NCBI GenBank assembly: GCA_003514765.1
Contig: DOOY01000220.1
Span: forward strand, 1 to 5,292
DNA: 5,292 nt
Direction: 5' to 3'
Source of the DNA: Nitrosomonas sp.
GTDB taxonomy: Bacteria; Pseudomonadota; Gammaproteobacteria; Burkholderiales; Nitrosomonadaceae
The translations under genes and the position numbers were made by a program. Below, piece after piece: positions 1-5,292 of this stretch; position 1 is the stretch's first letter, and every line of letters begins with the position of its first letter. Below the pieces are notes generated by a model. The model did no database searches and was not told the origin of the DNA. It saw only the letters and a program-made list of their open reading frames with translations.

Positions 1-1106
1 ACGTCTGCGGGACGTCCCATGACTGACGGAATACCCCGATCTGCAGTTCTGTCATCATGAAACCGCTCCATATTCAAAACAACTTTGGTGCGTTTAGTTG
101 GTTTGATCGTAACCGTCGGTGAAACACCGCGGCGCCGCATGACTACACCATCACGAAAACTGTCGGAATCCTCAAACATGCCATTAACGCGAAAAGCCAC
201 CTTGTCATTCAGCACATGACCGAAATCCGCCGTCATCCGTTTTTTATTAAAAGAGCCGCCCTGAAACGAGAATTCGCGCACCGGATCCCAATTCGCCTGT
301 TTCGTGACTCGGTTAACCACACCACCCGATCCGCCGCGGCCAAAAATCATCCCATTGGCGCCTTTCAACACTTCGACGCGTTCAATATTGTAGAGATCCC
401 GGAAAAACTGCACGTCATCGCGCACGCCATCAATAAAAAAATCACCGGTCGAGCGGTTGCCACGAAAGACCAAGGCATCACGATTACCTTCGCCTTGCGA
501 CACACCGACACCCGGTACATAACGTACGGCATCTCCCAGACTCTGAATCGCCTGATCCTTTATTAATTCCTCAGTCACGACCGTTATCGATTGCGGCACA
601 TCGCGTAACAGCGTATTTGTTTTGGTTGCGGTAACACTACTGGTAGCGGCATAGTTGCCGGTATTGCCGGCTGAAATCTGAATGGTGGGTAATACGGTCA
701 CCCCCCCGGAAGACTGTGTGCCTGAGACTTCAAGACCGCCCGCAGATTGAGCTGCCACAATTTCATAACCGTTAGTCTGCTGAACGAATCTGAGTCCACT
801 GCCGATTAATAAAAAATTCAACCCTGACGAAACATCAAAGCTGCCTTCCAGGCCTTGCGTTTTAACATCTTTCAAAAGCGCTGGATCATAAATCAGATTG
901 ATGCCTGCTTGGCGCGAGAATTGATTTAACGCATCTTGCAGCAGACCGGCTGGAATATTGTAGGTCTGCTCAGATACAGTTTTATTTTCAAACGTTTCGG
1001 CAAATGCATTATTCAGCAAAAAACAAAACAGTAAAACAAAGCAGTTTAAGCAAAAATGCAGACAAAATTTGAGTCCACTTTGCTTTCTCTTGTATATAAG
1101 AATCAT
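1..1106 (-). CDS. TonB-dependent siderophore receptor with N-terminal STN signalling domain, 3'-truncated by window edge
   Basis: An outer-membrane receptor that imports ferric siderophore using TonB energy. From ATG 1106, 368 codons are open to the left edge; the rest of the beta-barrel lies outside. Residues 11-36 are a hydrophobic signal segment ending NNAFA, with cleavage likely before ETFEN. Residues about 47-118 are an STN domain (YNIPAGLLQDALNQFSRQAG, later GYEIV). A likely TonB box is PTIQISA (140-146). The plug spans about 165-270 (RDVPQSITVVTEE, YVPGVGVSQGEGNRD, FFIDGVRDD, IERVEVLKGANGMIFGRGG) and the barrel then begins. The plug suggests a catecholate/hydroxamate-type receptor; the substrate cannot be fixed. 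In FecA and FpvA the STN domain signals to a FecR-type anti-sigma factor, but none is visible here. The 1106 start has no good ribosome binding site. The native start is probably ATG 1149, in another frame, with a one-base disruption near 1018-1023. Family assignment is sure; intactness is not. Confidence 0.9.
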   Translation of the reverse strand, partial: MILIYKRKQSGLKFCLHFCLNCFVLLFCFLLNNAFAETFENKTVSEQTYNIPAGLLQDALNQFSRQAGINLIYDPALLKDVKTQGLEGSFDVSSGLNFLLIGSGLRFVQQTNGYEIVAAQSAGGLEVSGTQSSGGVTVLPTIQISAGNTGNYAATSSVTATKTNTLLRDVPQSITVVTEELIKDQAIQSLGDAVRYVPGVGVSQGEGNRDALVFRGNRSTGDFFIDGVRDDVQFFRDLYNIERVEVLKGANGMIFGRGGSGGVVNRVTKQANWDPVREFSFQGGSFNKKRMTADFGHVLNDKVAFRVNGMFEDSDSFRDGVVMRRRGVSPTVTIKPTKRTKVVLNMERFHDDRTADRGIPSVMGRPAD

Positions 1107-1149
1107 TTTTATTATTAAACTCACTACTTTTCTTGACCACTTTTGCCAT
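1009..1149 (-). other. Probable original 5' end of the receptor gene, now out of frame
   Basis: ATG 1149 opens a 46-codon frame: MAKVVKKSSEF, then a basic stretch and a signal-peptide-like hydrophobic run (ILSAFLLKLLCFTVLFFAE), stopping at TAA 1011-1009. It has a strong ribosome binding site, unlike ATG 1106. Removing one base from the A6 run at 1018-1023 (T6 on the coding strand) changes the end to TVLFLLNNAFA and continues straight into the receptor's ETFENKTV. That gives one conventional signal peptide for the receptor. The overlapping frame used from 1106 has five cysteines in its hydrophobic stretch, as expected of a misread frame. The alternatives are a sequencing error in the homopolymer, a real inactivating or phase-variable slip, or genuine use of 1106. 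Confidence 0.6.
1097..1111 (-). promoter_or_regulatory. Fur-box-like palindrome at the receptor 5' end
   Basis: The minus strand reads TAAAAATGATTCTTA, a 7-1-7 palindrome with 6 of 7 arm pairs complementary. It resembles the Fur 15-mer TGATAATNATTATCA and shares GAATCATT (plus-strand reading) with the box upstream of bfd. It covers the ATG at 1106, and would be inside the coding region if translation starts at 1149. The position is unusual for a repressor site, and AT-rich sequence makes chance matches likely. Confidence 0.3.
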
Positions 1150-1154
1150 TTGAT

Positions 1155-1161
1155 CCACCTT
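1155..1161 (-). promoter_or_regulatory. Shine-Dalgarno for ATG 1149
   Basis: On the minus strand AAGGTGG lies 5 bases before ATG 1149. It is the only convincing ribosome binding site upstream of the receptor, and it argues that translation began at 1149 rather than 1106. Confidence 0.65.
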
Positions 1162-1205
1162 CGATGTACTGAATGGCATTTCAAGAAAAGAAATCAGGTT
1201 TATTT

Positions 1206-1316
1206 GTGCAGTGTCTCGACACAAGTCCGGTAAAAAAACACGTTGTTTCATTCTAAAATTTTTAGTCTTATTCTGTTGTATAGTTTGCATAACTCATTCA
1301 ATGCGAGACACTACAC
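1206..1316. repeat. 13-bp inverted repeat pair flanking 85 bases between bfr and receptor
   Basis: GTGCAGTGTCTCG at 1206-1218 is the reverse complement of CGAGACACTACAC at 1304-1316 at 12 of 13 positions. The left arm also contains the small palindrome GTGTC-TC-GACAC (1211-1222). The enclosed 85 bases are AT-rich and hold no convincing gene. The remaining intergenic sequence (1150-1411) shows no clear terminator after bfr and no promoter I would defend. The repeat could be a miniature inverted-repeat element, a long-loop RNA structure or a regulator site. No target-site duplication is evident next to the arms. Confidence 0.5.
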
Positions 1317-1411
1317 TGATTCATTTACCATCGATACACACACTTAAGTATGTTCATTCGGGCATTCCACCACAGCACCGTCATGTAAATATAAAATTCA
1401 CAAAGAAAAAA

Positions 1412-1876
1412 TCATATCTGACTTTGCAGCCAGTTTTGGATGCCGACTTTCTGCATCATATCAAGCTGCGTTTCCAACCAGTCGATATGCTCTTCGGTAT
1501 CTTCCAGAATACTTTCAAAAACCTCGCGTGAAACATAATCTCCTTTCGCTTCACAGGCGGCTATTGCCGCCGTTAACGTCTCATGCGCCATTTGTTCCAA
1601 TTTCAGATCACAGCTAACGCATTCCTCAACCTTTTCTCCGATCATCAACTTGCCCAGTTCCTGCAAATTCGGCAGGCCTTCAAGTAATAAAATGCGTTCA
1701 ATCAGCTTATCCGCGTGATTCATTTCCTCCATTGATTCATCGTATTCATGTTTGCCCAGACTATTGAAACCCCAGTTTTTATACATACGGGCATGTAAGA
1801 AATATTGATTAATCGCGGTAAGCTCATGCTGCAATTGGCGATTAAGCCACTGAATAATTTCGGTGTCCCCTTTCAT
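1412..1876 (-). CDS. bfr: Bacterioferritin
   Basis: A haem-containing ferritin that assembles into a 24-subunit cytoplasmic shell, oxidises Fe(II) and stores it as a ferric mineral. The 154 residues match the family's usual length (about 155-160) and begin with the classic MKGD. Aligned ungapped to E. coli Bfr as recalled, ferroxidase ligands Glu18, Glu51, His54, Glu94 and His130 are present, as is haem ligand Met52 ([14 protein letters not shown]). Position 127, Glu in E. coli, is Thr here ([12 protein letters not shown]), flanked by Glu128 and Glu129. A CVSC pair at 86-89 is absent from E. coli Bfr. The C-terminal [10 protein letters not shown] is typical. The start is fixed by the family N-terminus and by GAGGAGA six bases upstream, inside the end of bfd. 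It is cotranscribed behind bfd with overlapping frames. No strong hairpin follows the TGA, only a short T run. Confidence 0.97.
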   Translation of the reverse strand: MKGDTEIIQWLNRQLQHELTAINQYFLHARMYKNWGFNSLGKHEYDESMEEMNHADKLIERILLLEGLPNLQELGKLMIGEKVEECVSCDLKLEQMAHETLTAAIAACEAKGDYVSREVFESILEDTEEHIDWLETQLDMMQKVGIQNWLQSQI

Positions 1877-2111
1877 AGTTTGTCTCCTCAGGCTGTTCTG
1901 TTGTTAGGCATGTAGTTTCTGGCAGGAGAGAACACGACTGCGCTTTTTGCGTGCGTGCCTGGTCCAAAACTTCCTTTGTATGGCAGGCACAGATTCCGCA
2001 TTGCTCAGTCACACCGAGACAGTTTTTTAAATCACGCATGCGCTCAGCACCATTATTGACTGCTTCGCGAATCGCACTGTCTGTCACTCCTCTGCAAACA
2101 CAAATATACAT
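1842..2111 (-). CDS. bfd: Bacterioferritin-associated [2Fe-2S] ferredoxin with C-terminal extension
   Basis: A small ferredoxin that docks on bacterioferritin and passes electrons through its haem to reduce stored Fe(III), releasing iron to the cytoplasm. The N-terminal domain [18 protein letters not shown] and the segment [20 protein letters not shown] are typical of Bfd (Fer2_BFD). The expected cluster ligands are Cys4, Cys6, Cys38 and Cys41, with extra Cys31 and Cys43. E. coli Bfd has 64 residues; this frame has 89. Its tail (about 53-89) carries Cys60 and Cys68, and its last ten codons lie inside bfr, a 35-base overlap. Either the tail is real or the gene's 3' end is frameshifted. The start is preceded by a weak AGGG eight bases upstream and matches the family N-terminus. 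It is first in the bfd-bfr operon, behind a promoter with a Fur-like box. Confidence 0.93.
   Translation of the reverse strand: MYICVCRGVTDSAIREAVNNGAERMRDLKNCLGVTEQCGICACHTKEVLDQARTQKAQSCSLLPETTCLTTEQPEETNYERGHRNYSVA
1883..1889 (-). promoter_or_regulatory. Shine-Dalgarno of bfr inside bfd
   Basis: GAGGAGA on the minus strand lies six bases before the bfr ATG and is also read as bfd codons (Pro-Glu-Glu-Thr). Ribosomes finishing bfd therefore cross the bfr initiation site, so coupled translation is likely. Confidence 0.8.
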
Positions 2112-2184
2112 GATATATGCCCTAACTTTAAATTTTTAGTGCTTTTCAGCCTAAAAACAAACTAACTAAAAACGATGATATTAA

Positions 2185-2199
2185 TGAGAATGATTCGTA
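2185..2199 (-). promoter_or_regulatory. Fur box of bfd-bfr
   Basis: The plus strand reads TGAGAATGATTCGTA, a 7-1-7 palindrome with 5 of 7 arm pairs complementary, close to the Fur 15-mer TGATAATNATTATCA. It begins at the base next to the TATAAT box of the minus-strand promoter and covers the likely transcription start. Iron-loaded Fur bound here would block RNA polymerase, raising bfd-bfr under iron starvation. In E. coli bfd is Fur-repressed; applying that here is inference. Confidence 0.7.
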
Positions 2200-2229
2200 A
2201 TTATATTCCTCTTTAAGAATAGATTGCAA
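2200..2229 (-). promoter_or_regulatory. Sigma-70-type promoter for bfd-bfr
   Basis: On the minus strand TTGCAA (2229-2224; 4 of 6 to TTGACA) is followed by 18 bases and a perfect TATAAT (2205-2200). Transcription would start near 2193, leaving an untranslated leader of about 80 bases before bfd. The Fur-like box abuts the -10 element. Confidence 0.65.
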
Positions 2230-2303
2230 GAAATTTCAACAGAAAAAATCAGCCGCATGCCATAATTTGTGGAAATACCTTGTTAAAACGTTCAAATTTC
2301 GAC

Positions 2304-2332
2304 TTAACCGTCATTCATAATCACACTAAAAT
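2304..2332 (+). promoter_or_regulatory. Candidate promoter for wecB-manC
   Basis: TTAACC (2304-2309; 4 of 6 to TTGACA), 17 bases, then TAAAAT (2327-2332; 5 of 6 to TATAAT). The predicted start near 2339 leaves a leader of about 63 bases before wecB. The match is moderate in AT-rich DNA. The 290-base gap 2112-2401 otherwise holds only the divergent bfd control region. Confidence 0.4.
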
Positions 2333-2401
2333 AGGCGTGCGTAATTCGCATGAACGATTAATCCCTGCAAATTCGACACTTCAATCCACTCGATAAAACA
2401 C

Positions 2402-3535
2402 ATGCAAAAAAACATCTACATTGTCGCCGGCGCCAGACCTAATTTCATGAAAATCGCCCCCATCGTGCGTGCACTGAATAACCAAACCATACTGACCTAT
2501 CGAATTATCCATACGGGCCAGCATTATGACCCGGAAATGAACGAGGTTTTTTTTGAGGAACTGGGCATACCCCAGCCGGATATTTTTATGGGCGTTGGCG
2601 GCGGATCGCACGCCCAGCAGACCGCCAAAATAATGATCGCGTTTGAAGAATACTGCCAGAATGACAGGCCGGATGCCGTTTTGGTTGTAGGCGACGTCAA
2701 TTCAACACTGGCTTGCTCCATCGTCGCCAAAAAACTGCAAATACCGGTCGCGCATGTTGAAGCAGGCTTACGCAGTGGCGACATGCGCATGCCAGAAGAA
2801 ATCAACCGCCTGGTAACCGACAGTATCTCCGACTGGTTTTTTGTAACGGAACCCAGTGGATTGAGACATCTGCAACATGAAGGCAAACCGGACGCCGCCA
2901 CCTTCCTCGTCGGACATGTGATGGTGGACAACCTGCTCTATCAGGCTGAAAAACTGGCTCATATGGATACCCGCCATTTTGCCACGGCACCGTTTAAAAC
3001 AGCGCAACTTGATGCCGGAAAGCGTTATGGCGTTATCACGCTGCATCGTCCCAGTAATGTGGATGACGCAGAAACCTTCTCCGGCATCAGCGCAGCACTC
3101 AAGGAAATCGCGTGTGAATTGCCTCTTATCTTTCCAGTGCATCCGCGCACGCGCAATAATCTGGACAAATTCGCCATTGACCTCGGCCCGAATATTACGC
3201 TGATCGGCCCGCAGGCTTACATGCCGTTCCTTCATTTATGGAAGGATGCCGCAGTCGTTTTAACGGATAGCGGCGGCCTGCAGGAAGAAACCACCGCGCT
3301 GGGCGTGCCTTGTATCACGATACGTGAAAACACCGAGCGCCCAATTACCGTGGAAGAAGGCTCGAACACGCTGGCGGGCACCGATCCGGCGCACATTATT
3401 GAAGAAACCATTAAAATACTGCGCAGTCCGGACAAACCATGCCGCCGGCCTGAACTATGGGACGGCAAAGCGGCTGAAAGAATCGTCGCAATTCTGGCCG
3501 AAGCGCTTGCTCAATCACCTGTTAAATCCGAATAA
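2402..3535 (+). CDS. wecB: UDP-N-acetylglucosamine 2-epimerase (non-hydrolysing)
   Basis: A cytoplasmic enzyme that interconverts UDP-GlcNAc and UDP-ManNAc, supplying ManNAc or ManNAcA units for surface polysaccharide. The 377 residues match the family length. Motifs in order: GARPNFMKIAP (10-20), HTGQHYDPEM (37-46), GDVNST (97-102), HVEAGLRSGD (118-127), PEEINR (131-136), HRPSN (215-219), PVHPR (245-249), DSGGLQEE (289-296) and ERPITVEEGSN (312-322). By comparison with E. coli WecB, catalytic residues correspond to Asp98, Glu120, one of Glu132/Glu133, and His215. HRPSN in place of the E. coli HRREN places it in a different subgroup. ATG 2402 gives the normal N-terminus directly before the first beta strand, but no clear Shine-Dalgarno precedes it. 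It is followed after 64 bases by manC on the same strand, probably one operon. mnaA is a synonym. Confidence 0.95.
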   Translation: MQKNIYIVAGARPNFMKIAPIVRALNNQTILTYRIIHTGQHYDPEMNEVFFEELGIPQPDIFMGVGGGSHAQQTAKIMIAFEEYCQNDRPDAVLVVGDVNSTLACSIVAKKLQIPVAHVEAGLRSGDMRMPEEINRLVTDSISDWFFVTEPSGLRHLQHEGKPDAATFLVGHVMVDNLLYQAEKLAHMDTRHFATAPFKTAQLDAGKRYGVITLHRPSNVDDAETFSGISAALKEIACELPLIFPVHPRTRNNLDKFAIDLGPNITLIGPQAYMPFLHLWKDAAVVLTDSGGLQEETTALGVPCITIRENTERPITVEEGSNTLAGTDPAHIIEETIKILRSPDKPCRRPELWDGKAAERIVAILAEALAQSPVKSE

Positions 3536-3599
3536 ATGCGCACAAATGGTTTCAGCCCTCAGATAATTCAATATTCTTCGTAATTTCGTGGAAAATTCT

Positions 3600-5051
3600 A
3601 TGCATACACTTATTCCAGTTATCTTATCAGGCGGCTCAGGCACACGGCTATGGCCGCTATCCCGCGAAAAACATCCCAAGCAATTATTATCGCTGATCAG
3701 TGACGATTCGTTATTACAAGCCACGGTTCGCCGTATGGAAGGACTCGACGACATTGATGTAACAGATCCTGTCGTAGTCTGTAATGAAGAATACCGCTTT
3801 GTGATTGCCGAACAATTGCGTGTGATGGAACGCAAAGGCACCATTCTGCTCGAGCCCAGCGGGCGCAATACGGCGCCGGCGCTCACCATCGCGGCGCTTA
3901 CCGCGCTTCAACAAGGCGGCGATCCTATTTTACTGGTCATGCCGTCCGATCATGTCATCGTCGATATTGAAGTTTTTAAAAAGGCAGTCCAACAAGGCGT
4001 CCAGCTTGCGCTGCAAGGCCGCATTGTGACTTTTGGCATCACACCCGACAAGCCGGAAACCGGTTATGGATATATACAAACCGGCGACAAACTGGAGAGC
4101 AGCGACGCGTACAGCATCGCGCGTTTTGTTGAAAAACCGGACAGCGCCACCGCACAGGCCTATCTTGAAGCCGGTACCTTTCTCTGGAACAGCGGACTTT
4201 TTCTGATGCATGCATCGATATGGCTGCAGGCCATAGAATTATGCCACCCGGATATCCTGTCTGCATGCCGCACGGCATGGAACGGCGGTTCGGTAGACGG
4301 GAATTTCACCCGCGTCGAAAAAACCGCTTTTGAGCAATGCGCCAGCAAATCCATCGACTACGCCGTCATGGAACATATTGCGCTTGGACAGAATCCACAG
4401 CTGCCAGCCGGCGCGGTAATTCCTTTAACTGCCGGCTGGTCTGACGTCGGTGCATGGGACTCGCTGTGGCATGTCCTGCCCAAGGATCAGTCCGGCAATG
4501 TCTCACAGGGTGATGTATTGCTGCATGAATGCAACAATACGCTGGCCATCTCACAAAGCCGTCTGGTAACCTGTGTCGGCATCAAGGATATGATCGTTGT
4601 GGAAACCCCTGACGCCATTCTGGTTGCACATAAGGATCAAACTCAGGACGTCAAAAAAATCGTCGACAGCCTCAAAGAAACCGGACGGTCGGAAAGCCAT
4701 TTGCACCGCAAGGTTTTCCGGCCCTGGGGATGGTATGACGGCGTGGATTCCGGAGAACGCTTCCAGGTCAAACGGATTGTTGTCAAACCCGGCGCTGCAT
4801 TATCGCTGCAAATGCACCACCACCGTACCGAGCACTGGATCGTGGTACGTGGCACTGCACGTGTAACACGCGGGGATGAAAACTTTCTGGTCACAGAAAA
4901 CGAATCTACCTACATCCCGGTCGGCACCCGGCACCGCCTGGAAAACCCCGGCCGCGTACCGCTGGAAATGATCGAAGTCCAATCCGGCTCTTACTTAGGC
5001 GAGGATGATATCGTGCGTTTTGAGGATGTGTATGGGCGGGATAAAAACTAA
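3600..5051 (+). CDS. manC: Bifunctional mannose-1-phosphate guanylyltransferase / mannose-6-phosphate isomerase
   Basis: Makes GDP-mannose. The N-terminal nucleotidyltransferase joins mannose-1-phosphate to GTP, and the C-terminal cupin isomerises fructose-6-phosphate to mannose-6-phosphate. From ATG 3600 it is 483 residues, typical for ManC/AlgA/XanB/CpsB. Nucleotidyltransferase motifs: GGSGTRLWPLSR (11-22) with PKQ (26-28), EPSGRNTAPA (85-94), PSDH (115-118), FVEKP (177-181), WNSGLF (196-201), DYAVME (253-258) and GWSDVGAWDSLW (279-290). Isomerase motifs: RPWGWYD (374-380), QMHHHRTEHWIVV (404-416) and PVGTRHRLENPG (440-451), supplying the usual cupin metal ligands. GTG 3588 would add four residues but has no ribosome binding site; the ATG has a weak GGA and gives the normal N-terminus. 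Beside wecB it points to mannose- and ManNAc-type sugars in an exopolysaccharide, capsule or O-antigen. Confidence 0.96.
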   Translation: MHTLIPVILSGGSGTRLWPLSREKHPKQLLSLISDDSLLQATVRRMEGLDDIDVTDPVVVCNEEYRFVIAEQLRVMERKGTILLEPSGRNTAPALTIAALTALQQGGDPILLVMPSDHVIVDIEVFKKAVQQGVQLALQGRIVTFGITPDKPETGYGYIQTGDKLESSDAYSIARFVEKPDSATAQAYLEAGTFLWNSGLFLMHASIWLQAIELCHPDILSACRTAWNGGSVDGNFTRVEKTAFEQCASKSIDYAVMEHIALGQNPQLPAGAVIPLTAGWSDVGAWDSLWHVLPKDQSGNVSQGDVLLHECNNTLAISQSRLVTCVGIKDMIVVETPDAILVAHKDQTQDVKKIVDSLKETGRSESHLHRKVFRPWGWYDGVDSGERFQVKRIVVKPGAALSLQMHHHRTEHWIVVRGTARVTRGDENFLVTENESTYIPVGTRHRLENPGRVPLEMIEVQSGSYLGEDDIVRFEDVYGRDKN

Positions 5052-5068
5052 TCAGCTTATATAGCTGA
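5052..5068 (+). terminator. Stem-loop directly after manC stop codon
   Basis: TCAGCT and AGCTGA form a perfect 6-bp stem around loop TATAT, starting at the base after the manC TAA. No T run follows, so it is not a standard intrinsic terminator. It may protect the 3' end of the message, act as a weak attenuator between manC and downstream genes, or be chance. Confidence 0.35.
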
Positions 5069-5150
5069 GTAATATCTGACGTGACACAAGCAAAAAGATT
5101 ATTGGACAAAATGTCGTATATTTTGCGTTCCCTAACATTGAGCGCTACGA

Positions 5151-5292
5151 ATGACAAAATTCTTTCAGTTTATAAGAAAGGTAGCGGGTTTATACAACTT
5201 GGAAAAACTGCTAATGTGCGGAGCGCAATTTGCGCGCACGCATAATACCGCAGGTATTGATGCGGACACACAAGCCGCGCTCCGTATGAAAA
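5151..5292 (+). CDS. Unrecognised open frame, 5' part only
   Basis: ATG 5151 opens 47 codons that reach the right edge without a stop, starting MTKFFQFIRKVAGLYNLEKL. I do not recognise the family, and no enzyme motif is visible in this short part. The N-terminus is basic and moderately hydrophobic, without a clear signal peptide. Codons toward the edge (GCG, CGC, ACG, GCC, CTC) resemble those of wecB and manC, favouring real coding. The upstream ribosome binding site is weak (GAG about eight bases before). It lies 99 bases after manC on the same strand and could be the next gene of a polysaccharide cluster. A competing 43-codon frame (5111 to about 5242) overlaps it but closes, so this one is preferred. 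Confidence 0.5.
   Translation, partial: MTKFFQFIRKVAGLYNLEKLLMCGAQFARTHNTAGIDADTQAALRMK

Noticed and set aside
216..566. A 116-codon plus-strand open frame
   Set aside because: It lies antisense inside the receptor plug and barrel coding region, which has strong family motifs on the minus strand, and it has no recognisable protein features.
1253..1265. AT palindrome CTAAAATTTTTAG as a possible terminator
   Set aside because: The stem is almost all A-T pairs, so weak, and it is not followed by a T run in a sensible position after bfr.
1211..1531. A 106-codon plus-strand open frame
   Set aside because: It runs across the intergenic region and antisense into the 3' end of bfr, has no convincing ribosome binding site, and its product looks like random translation.
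2768..3235. A 155-codon minus-strand open frame inside wecB
   Set aside because: It is antisense to conserved wecB motifs, and the plus-strand protein explains the codon pattern.
3588..3599. GTG start adding four residues to manC
   Set aside because: There is no ribosome binding site before it, and ATG 3600 gives the normal family N-terminus.
5111..5242. A 43-codon plus-strand frame starting ATG 5111
   Set aside because: It overlaps the frame from 5151 that stays open to the window edge, closes early, has no clear ribosome binding site and resembles no family I know.
5219..5284. GC-rich inverted repeats: GCGCAA-T-TTGCGC at 5223-5235, and CGGAGCGC (5219-5226) with GCGCTCCG (5277-5284)
   Set aside because: Both fall in a stretch that reads well as codons of the partial gene, are short, and lack a T run, so composition is a sufficient explanation.

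Overview
The window looks like a proteobacterial chromosome segment. It carries an outer-membrane TonB-dependent receptor, a bacterioferritin with its ferredoxin partner, and nucleotide-sugar genes, so the organism is Gram-negative. Base composition is intermediate, with AT-rich intergenic DNA and more GC-rich sugar genes. The protein flavour suggests a beta- or gammaproteobacterium, perhaps an ammonia-oxidiser-like betaproteobacterium such as Nitrosomonas. That placement is a guess from overall similarity and was not tested.

The left half (1-2230) is an iron module read entirely on the minus strand: bfd (2111 to 1842), then bfr (1876 to 1412), then after 262 bases a siderophore receptor that runs off the left edge (1106 to 1). 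A promoter with a perfect TATAAT -10 box sits upstream of bfd. A Fur-box-like palindrome touches that -10 box, so iron-dependent repression of bfd-bfr is the simplest reading. Bfr stores iron, Bfd reduces and releases it, and the receptor imports ferric siderophore. The receptor has an N-terminal STN (signalling) domain of the FecA/FpvA kind, but no FecI/FecR pair is in the window.

The right half (2402-5292) is a plus-strand sugar-nucleotide module, divergent from bfd. It holds wecB (UDP-GlcNAc 2-epimerase, giving UDP-ManNAc) and manC (bifunctional mannose-1-phosphate guanylyltransferase / mannose-6-phosphate isomerase, giving GDP-mannose). The start of an unrecognised open frame reaches the right edge. 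This looks like the beginning of an exopolysaccharide, capsule or O-antigen cluster.

The main anomalies are these. The receptor's best-supported start (ATG at 1149 with a strong ribosome binding site) is out of frame with the rest of the gene, and one base fewer in an A6 run (1018-1023) would join them. Bacterioferritin has Thr where the E. coli protein has ferroxidase ligand Glu127. The ferredoxin has a cysteine-containing C-terminal extension that overlaps bfr. A 13-bp inverted repeat flanks 85 bases between bfr and the receptor. I see no clearly new multi-gene system, and no RNA gene, CRISPR array or intact insertion sequence.
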